Shown here piece by piece: positions 33,308-45,335 of a DNA stretch of 64,000 bases. How positions within the stretch are numbered: the stretch's first letter is position 1; each line of letters opens with the position of its first letter. The stretch comes from Dactylorhiza incarnata (lineage: Eukaryota > Streptophyta > Magnoliopsida > Asparagales > Orchidaceae): assembly GCA_033032865.1 (NCBI GenBank), contig JAWHQI010000099.1, positions 2,489,001 through 2,553,000 of the forward strand. Direction: 5' to 3'. The notes below the pieces were generated by a model, which had not been told where the DNA came from, made no database searches, and saw nothing but the letters and a program-made list of their open reading frames with translations. Made by a program: the position numbers and the translations under genes.

Positions 33308-34690
33308 GAAAATTTCAACCCGAAATTTTGACATATTAAGCTAGGCATACCTGAGAATAATTCTGGATGATCCACATGCATAAGTTTCTCCACTCCCAAG
33401 AGAGATCATTGCTCTCACAGTTGTCCCAACAGACCTTTACCATACAGGTGCTCTTGTTCCGCAATCATCACACCTCGGTATCTTCTATCCTTATTAGGCG
33501 AACAATGGTTGCCAAATTTTCCCCAATCGGTACCAAAGATGGCTCAACCACGACACTTGGCTCCACTAAGGCACTACGTAAGGATGAAATGTGGAAAACA
33601 TCGTGAAACCCGCCGTGTACTTCCAACAAGGCAAGACGATACACACACTCACCTACCCCGCTTGACCACCGATCAAAAGGACCCAAGATCCTTGGACTCA
33701 ACTTCTTCAATCGTCGGATACATGATACGCCTTTGAACTGCTTGATTTTTAGGTACACTTTATCCCCAACAACAAACTCAACATTCATGTGGTGCGCGTT
33801 GTAGTACTTAGCTTGCCGATCTTGGGCAATATTCAAACGTTAGTGAATTGTCTTAATTAGTTCGAACACTTCAGACACTTCTTGTTTGTTCAACAAACGA
33901 GTGTCGTCCGCATCCACCCAAGACATTGGTGTCCGACACCGTCTTCGATCCATGCAAGGCCTCAAACAGTGTCATTTTGATGTTTGCCTGAAAACTATTG
34001 TTGTATGCAAACTCAATAATGTAAAGGTGATCCTCCCATTTCTTGCCGAACTCGAGTGCGCGCATTCTTAACATGCCTTTCATTGTGCGGTTGGTTCCCT
34101 CCGTCTAACCGTCAGTTTCGTGCTATACTTTATCTTAGTTCTCAAGCTCTTCTGTACGAGTCTCCAATTCTTGGAGGTGAAACGATCATTCCTATCGTTA
34201 ACAATACTTCTTGGAATCCCGTGAAGACGAACGATATTTCGAACATAGAGCTCCACCAAGTGCTCTACGCTGTCATTCTTCTGATTAGAGATGAAGTGAG
34301 TCATTCTTGTCAAGCGGTCCATGACCACCCAAATTGCATTGTTACCGTGTTGAGATCATGACAATCCGTGTGCAAAGTCTATCGAAATGTCGTCGAACTT
34401 TCATTCTGGAATAGGTAATGGTTGAAGGAACCCGCCGAGTAGCTGGCATTCGGCCTTAACCATTGCACACGTCTGACATTTGCTCACGAAAATTGCAACA
34501 TCCTTTTTCATCCCGGGCCACCAAAAAGACTTTTTCTTGTCCATGTACATTTTTGTACAGCCCGGATGAATCGAGTACCGCATAAAATGTGCCTCGTACA
34601 ATAAAAACTCATTCCGCAGGCGGTAACATTGACCTCGTACTCTCAAATTTTGTACAAATGCCGCACCTCGAGTATCGCTTATTACTCTAG
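33275..34690 (-). pseudogene. Gypsy (chromovirus) integrase with chromodomain-like end, broken
   Basis: In minus-strand order: the integrase zinc-binding region at 34401-34646 (HPGCTKMYMDKKKSFWWPGM, then KCQTC, an HHCC finger remnant); the catalytic core pieces at 33871-34328 (MVMDRLTRMTHF, HGIPRSIVNDRN); the C-terminal domain at 33468-33836 (VGDKVYLKIKQFKG, LSPRILGPF, FHDVFHISSLR); then a decayed chromodomain-like stretch ending HPELF before the polypurine tract. Stops and frameshifts separate them. RT, RNase H and gag are missing, so the element is truncated near 34690. Confidence 0.8.
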
Positions 34691-34885
34691 CCGATCAAAA
34701 TTTCAAACTACGTAAAATCAACATTTGCATTATTCTCATTAAGTATTTTTTTCCAATTTTACTCCAAACACTCCTTTACAAACTCATGCACTTCCAATTT
34801 CTATCACCAAATAAAAAATAAAATACACATTAAAAACTTTCGAATTAAGGCGCTCTTTGGCTAAGCTACAACATTGGGAGAATTA

Positions 34886-35075
34886 GGCTTCGTTTGGTGC
34901 GTTTTGGTGGTGATCGTGAACGCAGTGGTCATGAACCGTGATTTGTGAACGCCCGACCTCACCTTTATTTTCTTGGTAGCGGTCATAACCTTTGTCTTGC
35001 CAAACATACAACCTATTATAATGCCGTTTTTGAGCCAACTCTCATCGGAACAAATAAATCGTGTCAAACGAAGCC
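34886..35075. mobile_element. Tourist-like (PIF/Harbinger) MITE, 190 bp
   Basis: The ends are GGCTTCGTTTGGTGCG and, reversed, GGCTTCGTTTGACACG, identical for the first 11 bases. TTA flanks both sides (34883-34885 and 35076-35078). No coding. Confidence 0.75.
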
Positions 35076-35078
35076 TTA

Positions 35079-35914
35079 GTTTTATGAAATTATCGCAAAA
35101 AAATGTGATTTTGAATCCGAAAAATTGATAAAATTGTTTGGAAAAATCCTTTTGCAATTATATTTGAAATTGAAAAAGAGTTTAATTTGTTTGAGAGAAT
35201 TTATATTGTTAAATAATAATAATAATTTTTATCTTATAATGGCATTTACATTACTTTTTATAAAATAATTAAAATAAATTTGAAATAATACATTAATCCT
35301 CCAATATTTATTTTATTCTAGTAACACAATACTGTATAATTAAACCTATTAATATTATTAGTTATTAGTTAAGAATAATTAACGCCATTAAGTACTAGTT
35401 GATTTAGATTAAATTTCAACTGCCACCATTTAGAAAATTATAATATTAATGTTGTTAATTTAACTATTAACGACTAATAGCAATTAATCATTCATTTATT
35501 TAAATTATAACTTAATAAAATGCCATGGTGCTGTGCATTAATAATTAATCTTTAATATTTATTAAATTTTTTCAACTAATAACATTTTATTTGACTATCA
35601 ACAGTATTCATTACTGTTATTAATTGTAGCACTTATTAATCATTGCCAGCTTTATCAATTAATTACCAAGAAATAGAAATTAGATGTTTTAATAGTTTTT
35701 GAGTGCCAAGAAGTAACTACCAGAACAACTTCTCAAGCAGCAAACGTGGTTTTCTATTACCACCACGGAAAAAAATGTAAATGCCACCCACCACAGCATT
35801 TAAAAGACTGTTTGGAATAGATTTTCGGAAAATCCTTGTTTGCAGCTCCTAAAAACTTATCCCAAATGGAGTTTAAATGTAAAAGATACACATTTTGAAG
35901 CAATTTTTTTTAAA
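35079..35914. other. AT-rich spacer
   Basis: Very AT-rich with many TTAATAAT words. No gene or repeat recognised. Confidence 0.5.
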
Positions 35915-35917
35915 TTA

Positions 35918-36142
35918 GGCCCTGTTTGGTGACGCTGGCGATAGGAAAAGCGGTGGTTAAAAACCAGTTATGAAATTAAAGCTGTATGAAAATCAGTGAT
36001 AAGAAAAGAAGAATGCCGACTTATACGAAGAGAAACATAAAAATACAAAAAATATTTTGATTTTTTCTAAAAATAGAGGGATCTCAACAGTGACGATGAG
36101 AATAGAAACTTTCTCACGCCACCACCGCTCCAAACAAAAGCC
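35918..36142. mobile_element. Tourist-like MITE, 225 bp
   Basis: The ends are GGCCCTGTTTGGTGACG and, reversed, GGCTTTTGTTTGGAGCG. Flanks are TTA and TAA, consistent with a TWA target. It lies about 430 bp downstream of the WRKY stop codon. Confidence 0.6.
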
Positions 36143-36570
36143 TAATCTTTTTTCAAAAATTAACAAAATAATGCATATCATAAAAACCGCCTATATTTTT
36201 AAACTTGAAAATACTGAACCTGATGCTTCCATGAATATTCAATCTTTTCTCTTTAATATAAATATATAAATACATCAGTAATACTAAAATATGAAAAGAT
36301 ACAGGAGAAGAAAATAGATAAATAAATGTGGGAGCTTGAGATCATGATTAGGCCTTTGCCCCCACAGCCTTTGGACTCTTTTCCAAAGCTCAGACATTAT
36401 TTGCTTTCTCCAATCTTTCACTATGCAGGGAATCTTAAATGATGAATATGAGAGGCCAACAAGCCCCCACATAATTAGGGAAGGCAATCTATTAAATACA
36501 TAACCCTAGCTAATTGTAATCATGTTGAACTCGCGCTTAATGAAATGCTCCTATGATAAAAGACACGGCG

Positions 36571-37857
36571 CTACCATAACATACTGGCACTCAGCTGGGA
36601 AATCGATGAACCGCACATCTGATCATCACTTTCGTGCGACGGAGAGTGCACGTGCCGCCCCTCGTACGTTGTGATCACCATCCTCGGGTCCTCAGCCAGC
36701 CTCTCGACACGCTTCTTCACCCGACAAGCTTCACGCGTGCATCTATAGTAGCTCCTGCAACACAAACATGGCTTTATCAGTGCGCTGGGATTGATCTTAC
36801 TATCTTAGCCAACATTTTTTCATCAAGATTAGTGCAATATGATTGCATAGGCAACAGATGACTGATATCATTTCCAAATGAACAGGCCGCTGGCCATCCT
36901 GGCCTTGCCTTAGAATAAAATGATTGCATATGCATCATCAGCTTCACAGTTGTGGCAGGCCACTGTGAATTAATGGTGGCAGGCATATATATATATATAT
37001 ATATATCCAGGCTATAATCATATATATATATATATGATTAAATCAGCCAATTATTTTATGATTTTTCAATTGTATTATTTTATAATGATTTTAGATTCGG
37101 TAAAATGTAACGCACCCTTCTCAACGTAGAGTTATTACAAAAGATAAAATTGAAATATCATAAAATAATTTGACATATTTGATTAATTTCCATCTATATT
37201 TCTAAAGAAAAAGGTCACGCCTTTTAATGTAGAGTCGTTACAAAAGGTAAAATTGAATATCATAAAATAATTTTGCTGATTTTATCATTATCCATCCATA
37301 TTTCTAACGGAATTGACATTTTTGTAAACGGGTGAAAGTTAGAGGGAGAAGTAAGTGTAATTTCAAAAGATATAGGGGTGCAACTTCAAAAGATATAGGG
37401 GTGCAACCTGTAATTATGCAAACTCCCAGGGAGGTCCCGGTATATATATGAAATGTGCATCATTATAGAGTCTTCCTCTATGTTTCGAAATTACAAAAAC
37501 CTCTTTATAAATTTGCTCTGTTTGTGGCACTCTCCACTCAGATAGAATTATGAATGAAAATATTTTTTTATTTTAAAATTTTATTCAATAAAATACTCAA
37601 ATTTGTAAAGGATTAGACAGTCAAAGTATAAACTTGAACAATGGATTAAGCGGTCAAAGTATAAACTTAAAAAATCATGTCAATATAAATGCTAAACTTG
37701 TAAAATCAGAAAATATTTTTGCTAATTTTATCACGTTCTATATTCTCTCTTTATTTCTCTATTGCTCTTTCTAATATCAGTCTCTCTCTCTCCCCCCACT
37801 TACAAAGATAAAATGAGCACACATATCTAATCTACATTAAATGAAGTACTTTAGAGA

Positions 37858-37937
<80 letters not shown>

Positions 37938-39178
37938 GGAGAGGATGAGAGAGAGTGTGTTTTTGTATTTTAAAGTTTTTATTTTTATTTTTTATCTCTA
38001 AGATAATATTGCTATTACTAGTGGGAATATTACATAAAAAATAGCTTCCCTTTTATAAACCTCTTATCTCTGTAAATCTAACAATATACGAAACCTATTT
38101 AAAAAGATTTTAAATGATGGTTTAAAAAATGAATCAGTGTTATCTAGAACATTATCATTAGAGATTGATCAGATAAATTATTAGCTCAATCGAGAACTCA
38201 TCTCTTTATTAGAAGTATAATTTGTGTGAAAAAAAAATGTACGATGACTAAAGATAATATTCCAATTTAATTAAAGTTGGACGAGCTACATATACTAATG
38301 AACATATTCAAACAATAAATTTAATTAAGCTCATATATATACTGGGTGAGGGCCACATCAGTACATATTTCCCTTAATTATCTGATGTTGGATTAAACCT
38401 ATGCTCACTCATGTGAGCTCTCAATTTTCAATATGATCAACTAGCATGCACCATTAGTACACTTAATCATGTTGTGGGTGTTCTCGCTCCTGAGTTAACA
38501 TTGCTCAACTCTAGTTTAGTTAAGTAGCCAAGACCCACCCCTAAATCACGTGAGCATTGACTCTAATACTACTTATTAGAGGGGTCAGAAACCGAAGTTG
38601 AAAGAGATATATCAATGATAAACGTGTGACAAGCTAGGGTCATAGCTAAGTATTAATGGTAACACAAAATTTCGTATGAATCCAAAAATGTAAGCCCGCG
38701 CCGAGAGCTATCACACGGTACTTCTACACCAGCATCCATTTTGTTTATTCGATATGCTACTAATTCATGCTCGCATATATTTACATTATTTAATTACAAA
38801 CTTAATTTGCATGTTTTCTATATAAATATTGGTGAAGGATACACTAGAGGAATTATTTTTCTGTGATTAATATTTTTATTATATATGCAAATTAATTTGC
38901 TCCAATAGCATAACAATTATCATATGATATCATTACCATACATTTAATCATAATCCTATAGTTTAAGAAAATTAACAAAATACTCTTGTGATATTTTGAA
39001 AGAAGTGCATATGCTTATTGATGGTTTGAATAGAATTCAAATCACTTATTTTATAAAATGTGGCTAAAGAACATTTTTAATCACAAACAATATAGCCAAA
39101 TCAATAATATCCACACTTTAAAATTCAATTAAATTTTAAAAAACATGACTAATAATGTAAGCGATACTTAATATTACC

Positions 39179-39212
<34 letters not shown>

Positions 39213-40598
39213 AATATGACTCTATCTAGCTCAAAATTATCAGAATGTGTCAATTTATCAAAGCAAATTAATTCAGTTTGAAATTCATTGAATTTGCAAA
39301 AGAACATTATGCGTAATAGAATGATCTCTCTATCATAAACAAATTCATGATCATAAATTTTTATAAACCGTGCAAATAAAATTAATAAAAAATGTGTCAA
39401 ATTAATCATATCTTTTGGTATGTTCTTATAAAAGTACAATTGAATTTAATGTTTATCTATACACAATCAAAACAATATGCGATCACATTAGTTTAAAACT
39501 AACTTAATTATTTCTTGTAGAAAAAAATATAAATAAATTAATAATACAAATGCTATCAAATGACAGATTAATTTAAAAATGACATAGCTAAGATGAATCA
39601 TAAAGCTTCATGAAGATCAATCTATTCCTATATATGACCCGGGGCGGATTTAGAGGGAGGCCAAAGGGACACCAGCATCTTCATTTTTTTTTACGATTTG
39701 CTATAAGCGGACCAAAATTTGACTATTCGTAGACCAATTTCAGCTGTCACCCTCAAAATTAAATCTATAACTATTGTATTTAAATTTTTTTTATGCGCTC
39801 CCATTTATAATTTCAAGAATCCACCACTGCCTATAACACTACTCTGCACTGTTTTTTCTCTACATCAATCTCGATTTTTAATTATGTATACCAAAGTATA
39901 CAACTATATATATATATATATATGATATGTATATGATATGTATATATGATATGTATGATATGTATATATGATATGTATGAATGATGAAATTAATTTACCT
40001 TGGGTGGTGAGTGTTCTTAACAACTTTCTGTCCATATTTCCTCCACTTGTATCCATCGTCCAAAATATCAACGTCGCTGAGGGTTTTGAAGCAAAACCTA
40101 GGCTCCCTCACCTTCCTCCTCGCCTTCACCTTCTTAAACCTCATGGAACCGACTGACAATAAACTGCTGCTTTCATGAACCCGGTTGATCTTAGAGTTTA
40201 CTGTAGCAAGTTCAACGCAGCTGCCTTTGTCTGCTGCTGAAACCCTAGGCCTCGTTATCCCCTCCTCTCTCCATGGCCTGCGGAAGAAAATATATAGTAG
40301 TATTGGATGAATAATTCGAAGATGCATGATGGCCATAGGGAGGAAGCGATTTTAATTACCATGGGTTTGTGGTGGCTTTCTGAAACGTGGATGGTGTTTG
40401 AGAAATGGTGAGAGGTGGTGAAGGGAGATGATGGAGTGCTTCTTTCAAGGGTGGCCGGAAGGTTAGGTGGGGGAGAGGGGAGGAATGGAAGCTGTAAAAG
40501 GGAGATGATGGAATACTTCTTTCCATTGTTGCTGCTTCATGCTTCTCCACTGATTCTTCCTGGTTTAGGGCTACTACTCCTGCACTAGAAGGCAACAT
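36571..40598 (-). CDS. WRKY13-like: WRKY transcription factor, group IIc, WRKY13/WRKY12-like
   Basis: Three exons on the minus strand (40598-40360, 40277-39999, 36754-36571) give 702 nt and 233 residues. All four splice borders are GT/AG, and the second intron splits the Arg codon after HHP, the conserved WRKY-domain intron position. The domain reads [15 protein letters not shown] (about 154-168) with a C-X4-C-X23-H-X-H finger (C178, C183, H207, H209). The linker [20 protein letters not shown] and the C-terminal Trp resemble WRKY13; WRKY12 is the close alternative. A basic stretch (KKVKARRK, 128-135) may aid nuclear entry. Family members bind W-boxes and act in stem secondary-wall and flowering control; that role is inferred from homology. 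The start is the first ATG in frame with the domain. The protein is shorter than Arabidopsis WRKY13. Confidence 0.93.
37111..37310. repeat. Roughly 105-bp tandem duplication in WRKY intron 2
   Basis: CGCACCC/CACGCC starts at 37111 and 37216 are followed by matching GTAGAGT.GTTACAAAA, AATATCATAAAATAATTT and CATATTTCTAA stretches. Just downstream, 37371-37420 repeats AAAAGATATAGGGGTGCAAC twice. Confidence 0.75.
37861..37933. repeat. (GA)n microsatellite in WRKY intron 2
   Basis: 73 bp of uninterrupted GA on the plus strand, which is TC on the gene's sense strand. Confidence 0.98.
39639..39839. mobile_element. hAT MITE in WRKY intron 2, 201 bp
   Basis: The left end is CCGGGGCGGATTTAGAGG; the right end, reversed, is CAGTGGTGGATTCTTG. 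Both are typical hAT termini. Flanks TATATGAC and CCTATAAC match at 5 of 8, so the insertion is old. It lies about 360 bp inside the splice donor. Confidence 0.6.
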
Positions 40599-40671
40599 CT
40601 TTTCCTCTCCGCTTTCCTTTTCGCTATCTACTCTTTTCTTCTTTATGTTTTTCGTGCTTGATTCTCTCTCT

Positions 40672-40675
<4 letters not shown>

Positions 40676-40749
<74 letters not shown>
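40676..40749. repeat. (TC)n microsatellite upstream of the WRKY ATG
   Basis: 74 bp of TC, ending 78 bp upstream of the start codon and probably in the leader. On the gene's sense strand this is a GA run, the kind of element bound by plant GAGA-binding (BPC) factors; regulation through it is inference. Confidence 0.95.
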
Positions 40750-40750
<1 letters not shown>

Positions 40751-40998
40751 ACTAAGTCATGAAAGGAATTTGGCGAGAGATAGAATGTAAGGTGTAAGGT
40801 GTAAGGTGTAGGGTGTATGAGTAATATTGAAAGGAACACCATATCGAACTTTACTCGTGCGATCAAACAATCTTCTGGGAGCAATTATTACTTTGAAGAA
40901 AGTTTCTGCCACTCTTTGTTTGATGTTACATGAAAAATTATTATTTTTGATTATACGGCCAAGTAGCTGCGTGTAATGCTTAGTGTACGCATATAAAT

Positions 40999-41004
40999 AG
41001 TCAA
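40999..41004 (-). promoter_or_regulatory. W-box-like site upstream of WRKY
   Basis: TTGACT on the gene's sense strand, about 400 bp upstream of the ATG. A single hexamer is weak evidence; WRKY autoregulation through such sites is known in general. Confidence 0.25.
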
Positions 41005-41149
41005 AAAAAAAAAAATATGGGACCCAACATTATTTCCCTCCATCCCCTCCACTTCGAAAAAATGCTTAGACGAAACTGGAAGCTATCCCTCTCCCCGGGC
41101 GTAAGCGTGAACTAGGGAAGGCGGGGACATTTTTGACGCCCGCAGAATC

Positions 41150-43238
41150 GGCTTGCATTGTTATTCACCGACATTTCGTTCTATTGAGGTTTGTCGACTT
41201 TGAAAGAAACCAGCCTTCACCATTGTACTGGACTCATGCGACAGATCGGCAACAGGGTCGGCAGACTACAAACCCTAATCTGGTAAGGTATTTGAATATT
41301 CCATTGTTTAGGATTTTTCTGATCGATGGAGTTTCACTATGCATTATGTATGTTTAACTATGCCTTCCAGTCGTATTACAGCTTTTTCGAAGCACGGTTA
41401 AATTTCTTTTATACATGTCTTTGTCATCCAGTCATAATTTATGCTTTTAATTATGCAGTTGAATGTCTTTTATACATGTCATTATAGGTTTCACTATGTC
41501 TTCCAGTCGTAGCTCTGCTTTTTAACTATGTAGTTGAATTTCTTTTATGCATTTTTCTTCCGGTTGTATGTATTACAATTTTCTTCCAGTCGTATTACAG
41601 TTTCTTTCCTATTGGAATTCGTATTAGAAATATTTCATTCCAGTCGTATTACAGTTTCAATCCAATCAAGTGATCTTGTAAATTGCAGATGCTAGGAAGT
41701 AGTGGCGGATCCAGAATTTTCGTTCGACCCGAGCATAGAGTAAAGATTTAGATTTTTGATAATTTTTGTAATTCAAAAATAAAAAAATATTATTGCAAGT
41801 GACAAAAAATAAAAAAAAAAAGCAAAAATGTAAATATTTGCTGATTTCATTAGTAGTAATTTTCTTGGCATCACTTTCAATATAGGCAATTAACATTAGC
41901 AAACTAATGAATTAAACTATATTGTGCACATCTTATATTAAATTGAAAACTAAACCTTACCTTTGAGAACCAATATAAGATCAAATTCAACTCCAAGTAT
42001 GGAAACTGTTTACACTTCTCATAAAATCAGCAGACCTTGCAATCTTCAGTTGATCAACCTCCCTAACATTTCAATTGATTAAACAAACTGCAGCCTGTGG
42101 TGACTTTAAATTAAACATGTTTCAACTTTCAAGAGTCTCACTTATTACTAACTTATAGTGGTAAAGACTTCTCATTATACATCTGAAGAGTTCACAAGAT
42201 CGTAGCATAAGCATGTAATCAACTATAAGAAATGATGAAATTGGGGGCAACTATAAGAAATGCAAAAAAAAATTGTTTCTTCTTGCCATTTTCACTAGGA
42301 CTTGGTATGAAATTGGGGGGAAATTGTGCAGCATTCAAACGAAATATTGTTGAAATGGTGAAATCAATCAATATCGAGTTTCAACTTAGCAGTGCCTTTT
42401 AAAAAAAAATTATCATGCCTTGGACTCAATTTCAAAAGTTTAACAAATAAAATGTAGATTTTCAATTTCTATAGCAGCAACAGTTAGACATGGACAAAAA
42501 ATGAAGAGGGTCAAACACTTGGTGGATAGTGTTTAACGAATTTTTTAAAAAAAATGTTGCCTAGCTTTGTAGACGATTGCATAGTCTTCCCTCTAGCAAC
42601 AAACACATTGAATCTTATGAAAGAAACCAATGGACCAACCCAAACTCGATCTGAGCACCGACAGAGAGGATGCAGCTGCCAAGGAAGAGCGCTTGAGAGG
42701 GGAGAAGCGAGATTTTCAAACCCTGAAACTAATCGCACATCATCATCGCCGATGCTATTAGGGCATAGTTTGAAGCGAGATTGAGGCTTGGAGGTTGCAC
42801 GTTGTCGGCCCGGATGAAATTAGGGCACGATTTGCTACAGGCAGATGGGATGGAGGCTGGACTGCTCGTCGTCATCTGCTTGCGGAACGACTCTGGCGCC
42901 TCTGGTGAAGAATCTATCACACACCTCTGTTATTTTTTCGAATTCATACCTGGGCACGTGCACGAGTATGTCTTCACTTGCGTCTGCCCCTGCAAGGAAG
43001 CAATTATCTTTATTCTAGGTGTGCTATTTCTACTTTGAAAGAACATGCACGACCCTTAATAGATGTTATCTCTGAAGATTCCAGACAGTTGCTACAAACT
43101 TCTAGAATACTACCATTATTGAACAGCCAAAATATTCAACAAAATATTTCCCTGCTATACTTCTTGTTGAGGGTTTATTTTACTACGAGGAAGGCATTTC
43201 TGTTAGGGAAGTTTTATGTCAAGCTAAACTGTGAATGA
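41150..43238 (+). pseudogene. Unidentified gene with leader intron, ORF interrupted by a hAT insertion
   Basis: A possible leader exon ends at 41281 with AACCCTAATCTG|GTAAGG. An intron with repeated CCAGTCGTATTACAG words runs to TTGCAG at 41688, and ATG follows immediately (41689). After three codons a hAT element (41700-42992) intrudes. Beyond it an open frame continues to TGA at 43238, with protein-like content such as STLKEHARPLIDVISED and RQLLQTSRILPLLN. When the element and one 8-bp duplication are disregarded, the ATG is in frame with that downstream segment. I do not recognise the family. The ORF may end at a missed splice site. It is divergent from the WRKY gene. Confidence 0.4.
41700..42992. 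mobile_element. Non-autonomous hAT element, 1,293 bp, with 8-bp duplications
   Basis: The left end is TAGTGGCGGATCCAG; the right end, reversed, is CAGGGGCAGACGCAAG. Flanks CTAGGAAG (41692-41699) and CAAGGAAG (42993-43000) match at 7 of 8. No transposase ORF is present. A GGGCACGTGCACG word near the right end recalls the CACGTG palindrome of the other hAT element. Confidence 0.7.
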
Positions 43239-43839
43239 TGTAACTCTTATTCTCGGACTTCCAAACAAAGGTAGATTTTGTTTTTAATAGACCCCCTCTT
43301 GATATTCATAAGGACTTGAATAGGGGGTTAGCTGAGCTTGCAAGGGAAGAGAGCTCTCGAACCCTAGAGCAAAAGAGGGTTAGCTGAGCTTGCAAGGACA
43401 GAGGGAAGAGAGCTCTCAAACTTCCTTTTATTTGAAAGGTTTGAAAATCCCAACTTGCCTGGAGAAGTTTAAGGGTTTGGAGGATTTTAAAGAGCATAAC
43501 TGGCCAAAGGCCATCCACACCTTCCTTCATTCGCAGTTTGGACCCTTGAGTAGGATTGCAACTACGAATGCAAAGGCAAACTTGGGATACTTTGAAGGTT
43601 GTTTGATTGTATTAGTGGTAATTAGAATCACGTAAGTATAATACAAATTTGTATGATATTATAGGCTTCTAATAATATTATTTGTTGTAGTTCTGGTTCT
43701 TCGAACACACAATTGTGCAAGCGGCAGAGGACGATTTAGCAAGACCCATCGTTCAACGATGGTCTTCTAGGCTCTCTTATAATGCAAAATTCCATACGAA
43801 TTTATGTTTCAAGCTTCATAAGTCATAACTTGTAAGTTT
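43239..43839. other. Non-coding spacer with a short tandem repeat
   Basis: GGGTTAGCTGAGCTTGCAAGG followed by AGAGAGCTCTCGAACC-type sequence is repeated twice (43325-43437). No gene recognised. Confidence 0.5.
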
Positions 43840-43976
43840 TGTTGAAACCGATTTCTCGGTCTCTTGTGAAGCTCGGGCCCTCAACAAGTTGAGAGGCAGC
43901 TAGCCCTTACTAGTCCCTCGGAAGGAGCAGACTGGGGACTCGGAAATAGGCTAAGACCTTAGTCATAGCGAGGAGG
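43840..43976 (+). repeat. Repeat A copy 1, left part, interrupted by element B
   Basis: Starts TGTTGAAACCGATTTCTCGG. The sequence resumes after element B at 52653 and continues to 53610. It is homologous to copy 2 at 53611-54999. Confidence 0.75.
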
Positions 43977-45316
43977 TGTTGGATCTTACGACGCCCTTAG
44001 AGGGGGGGTGAATAAGGGAATAAAATTCTTTCTATAATTTTCAAGATAATTACTAAATTGTTTTATAATGAAGGAGATTGAAATAAATAATTTAGATTTA
44101 GAATTGAAAACTTAGAACACAATATAATAGAGATTACGCCAAATGATACAAATCAAGTAAACACAAAAGAGACATGATTATATATATGAAAAAGTGTTTA
44201 CATAAATTTGATTTCTATATCGCTAGAAATCGGAGGCGTACAAATGTAAATTTCTTTTTGTTTACCAATCCTTCTCCCAAGGATCGGAAGGCTATCACTT
44301 GTCTCTCCCTAGACCAAGCCCAAGCCCAAGCCTATCCTCTAGATCTTCCCAAGATCTAGACGTAGCACACAAGGCCACGATTTCCCACCAAGCCACGCAA
44401 GGACTTGGACGCTCCGCACAAGGAAACGATTTTCCCCTAAGCCACGCAAGGACTTAGACGCTCCGCACAAGGAAGCGATTTTCCCTACCAATACAAAGTA
44501 AAATGTATATAAATGAAAATACAAGATAAAATAAGAACTCCCTAGAAATTCAGATCTCTGAAAGGAAGGTTGAAGCCTCGAGATGATCCTTGATGTAGAA
44601 GCGCGTCCGATCTCGTCTTCAATTTCAAACATTCTCAGCATAAATGGGAGTTCATGAGGTTCTGGAGCTCTCTGGATGGAATGCACTCAGGAAGGGACTT
44701 AGAATCTTTTGTGGTTGAAATGCACGAACAGAAGGTGTCAATTTATAGAAAATCGCTGTCGGAATTTCCGACAGTGGCTGTCGGAATTTTCCGACAGCGC
44801 TAAACTGCCGCTGGAGTGCCGTCGTGGGTGGAGTCGTGGGCAGTTGGTGTAACCGTCGAGCTGTCGCCTGGGCGACATCGATGTCGGATTTTCGACATCT
44901 CAAAACTGCTTTTCGTCGTGCTGCCGTGGGGGAAAGTAGTTGTAACTTCTCTGCTGTCGCCTGGGCGACATTGACTGTCGCCTGGGCGACAGTGACTGTC
45001 GCCTGGGCGACATCTCCTCTTCATTTTTGCCATCCGAAACTTCTCCAGACTGTAGATTGAGTCGTTCTCATCTCCGAAATGGGGTGGCACATTCCGTAAC
45101 TCTTCCTGGATTGAAAGTTATGGCCATTTTAAGATCAGCACACAAAACTCATCCAACCTGAGACTTGTCGTTCTCGGATCATGCCCATGAACGAGGACTT
45201 GTCTCCTCATTGAACCTATACAACCTGGCCACTATAAACACACAAAAGACTAGATCAAATACAACACGGTATTTGTTATTCTCAAACCAAGAGATGCGGA
45301 AAGCAAGCTCCAACAA
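43977..45316 (-). mobile_element. Element B 3' LTR (1,340 bp)
   Basis: It includes the hairpins CTGTCGGAATTTCCGACAG (44756-44774) and a 22-bp version (44777-44798), and the GTCGCCTGGGCGAC word four times (44863, 44956, 44977, 44998). A minus-strand TATA-like TATAAAT lies at 44741-44747. Confidence 0.9.
44756..45011. repeat. Hairpin words in LTR B
   Basis: Two adjacent CTGTCGGAA/TTCCGACAG hairpins are followed by GTCGCCTGGGCGAC words, the last three in tandem at 21-bp spacing. The right LTR has one extra copy (52272-52348). Confidence 0.9.
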
Positions 45317-45335
45317 TCTCCCCCTTTTGATAATA
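45317..45335 (-). other. Polypurine tract of element B
   Basis: Minus strand ATTATCAAAAGGGGGAGAT, directly before the 3' LTR. Confidence 0.85.

Noticed and set aside
41263..41285. Telomere-like AAACCCTAATC
   Set aside because: A single occurrence; such words are common in plant 5' leaders.
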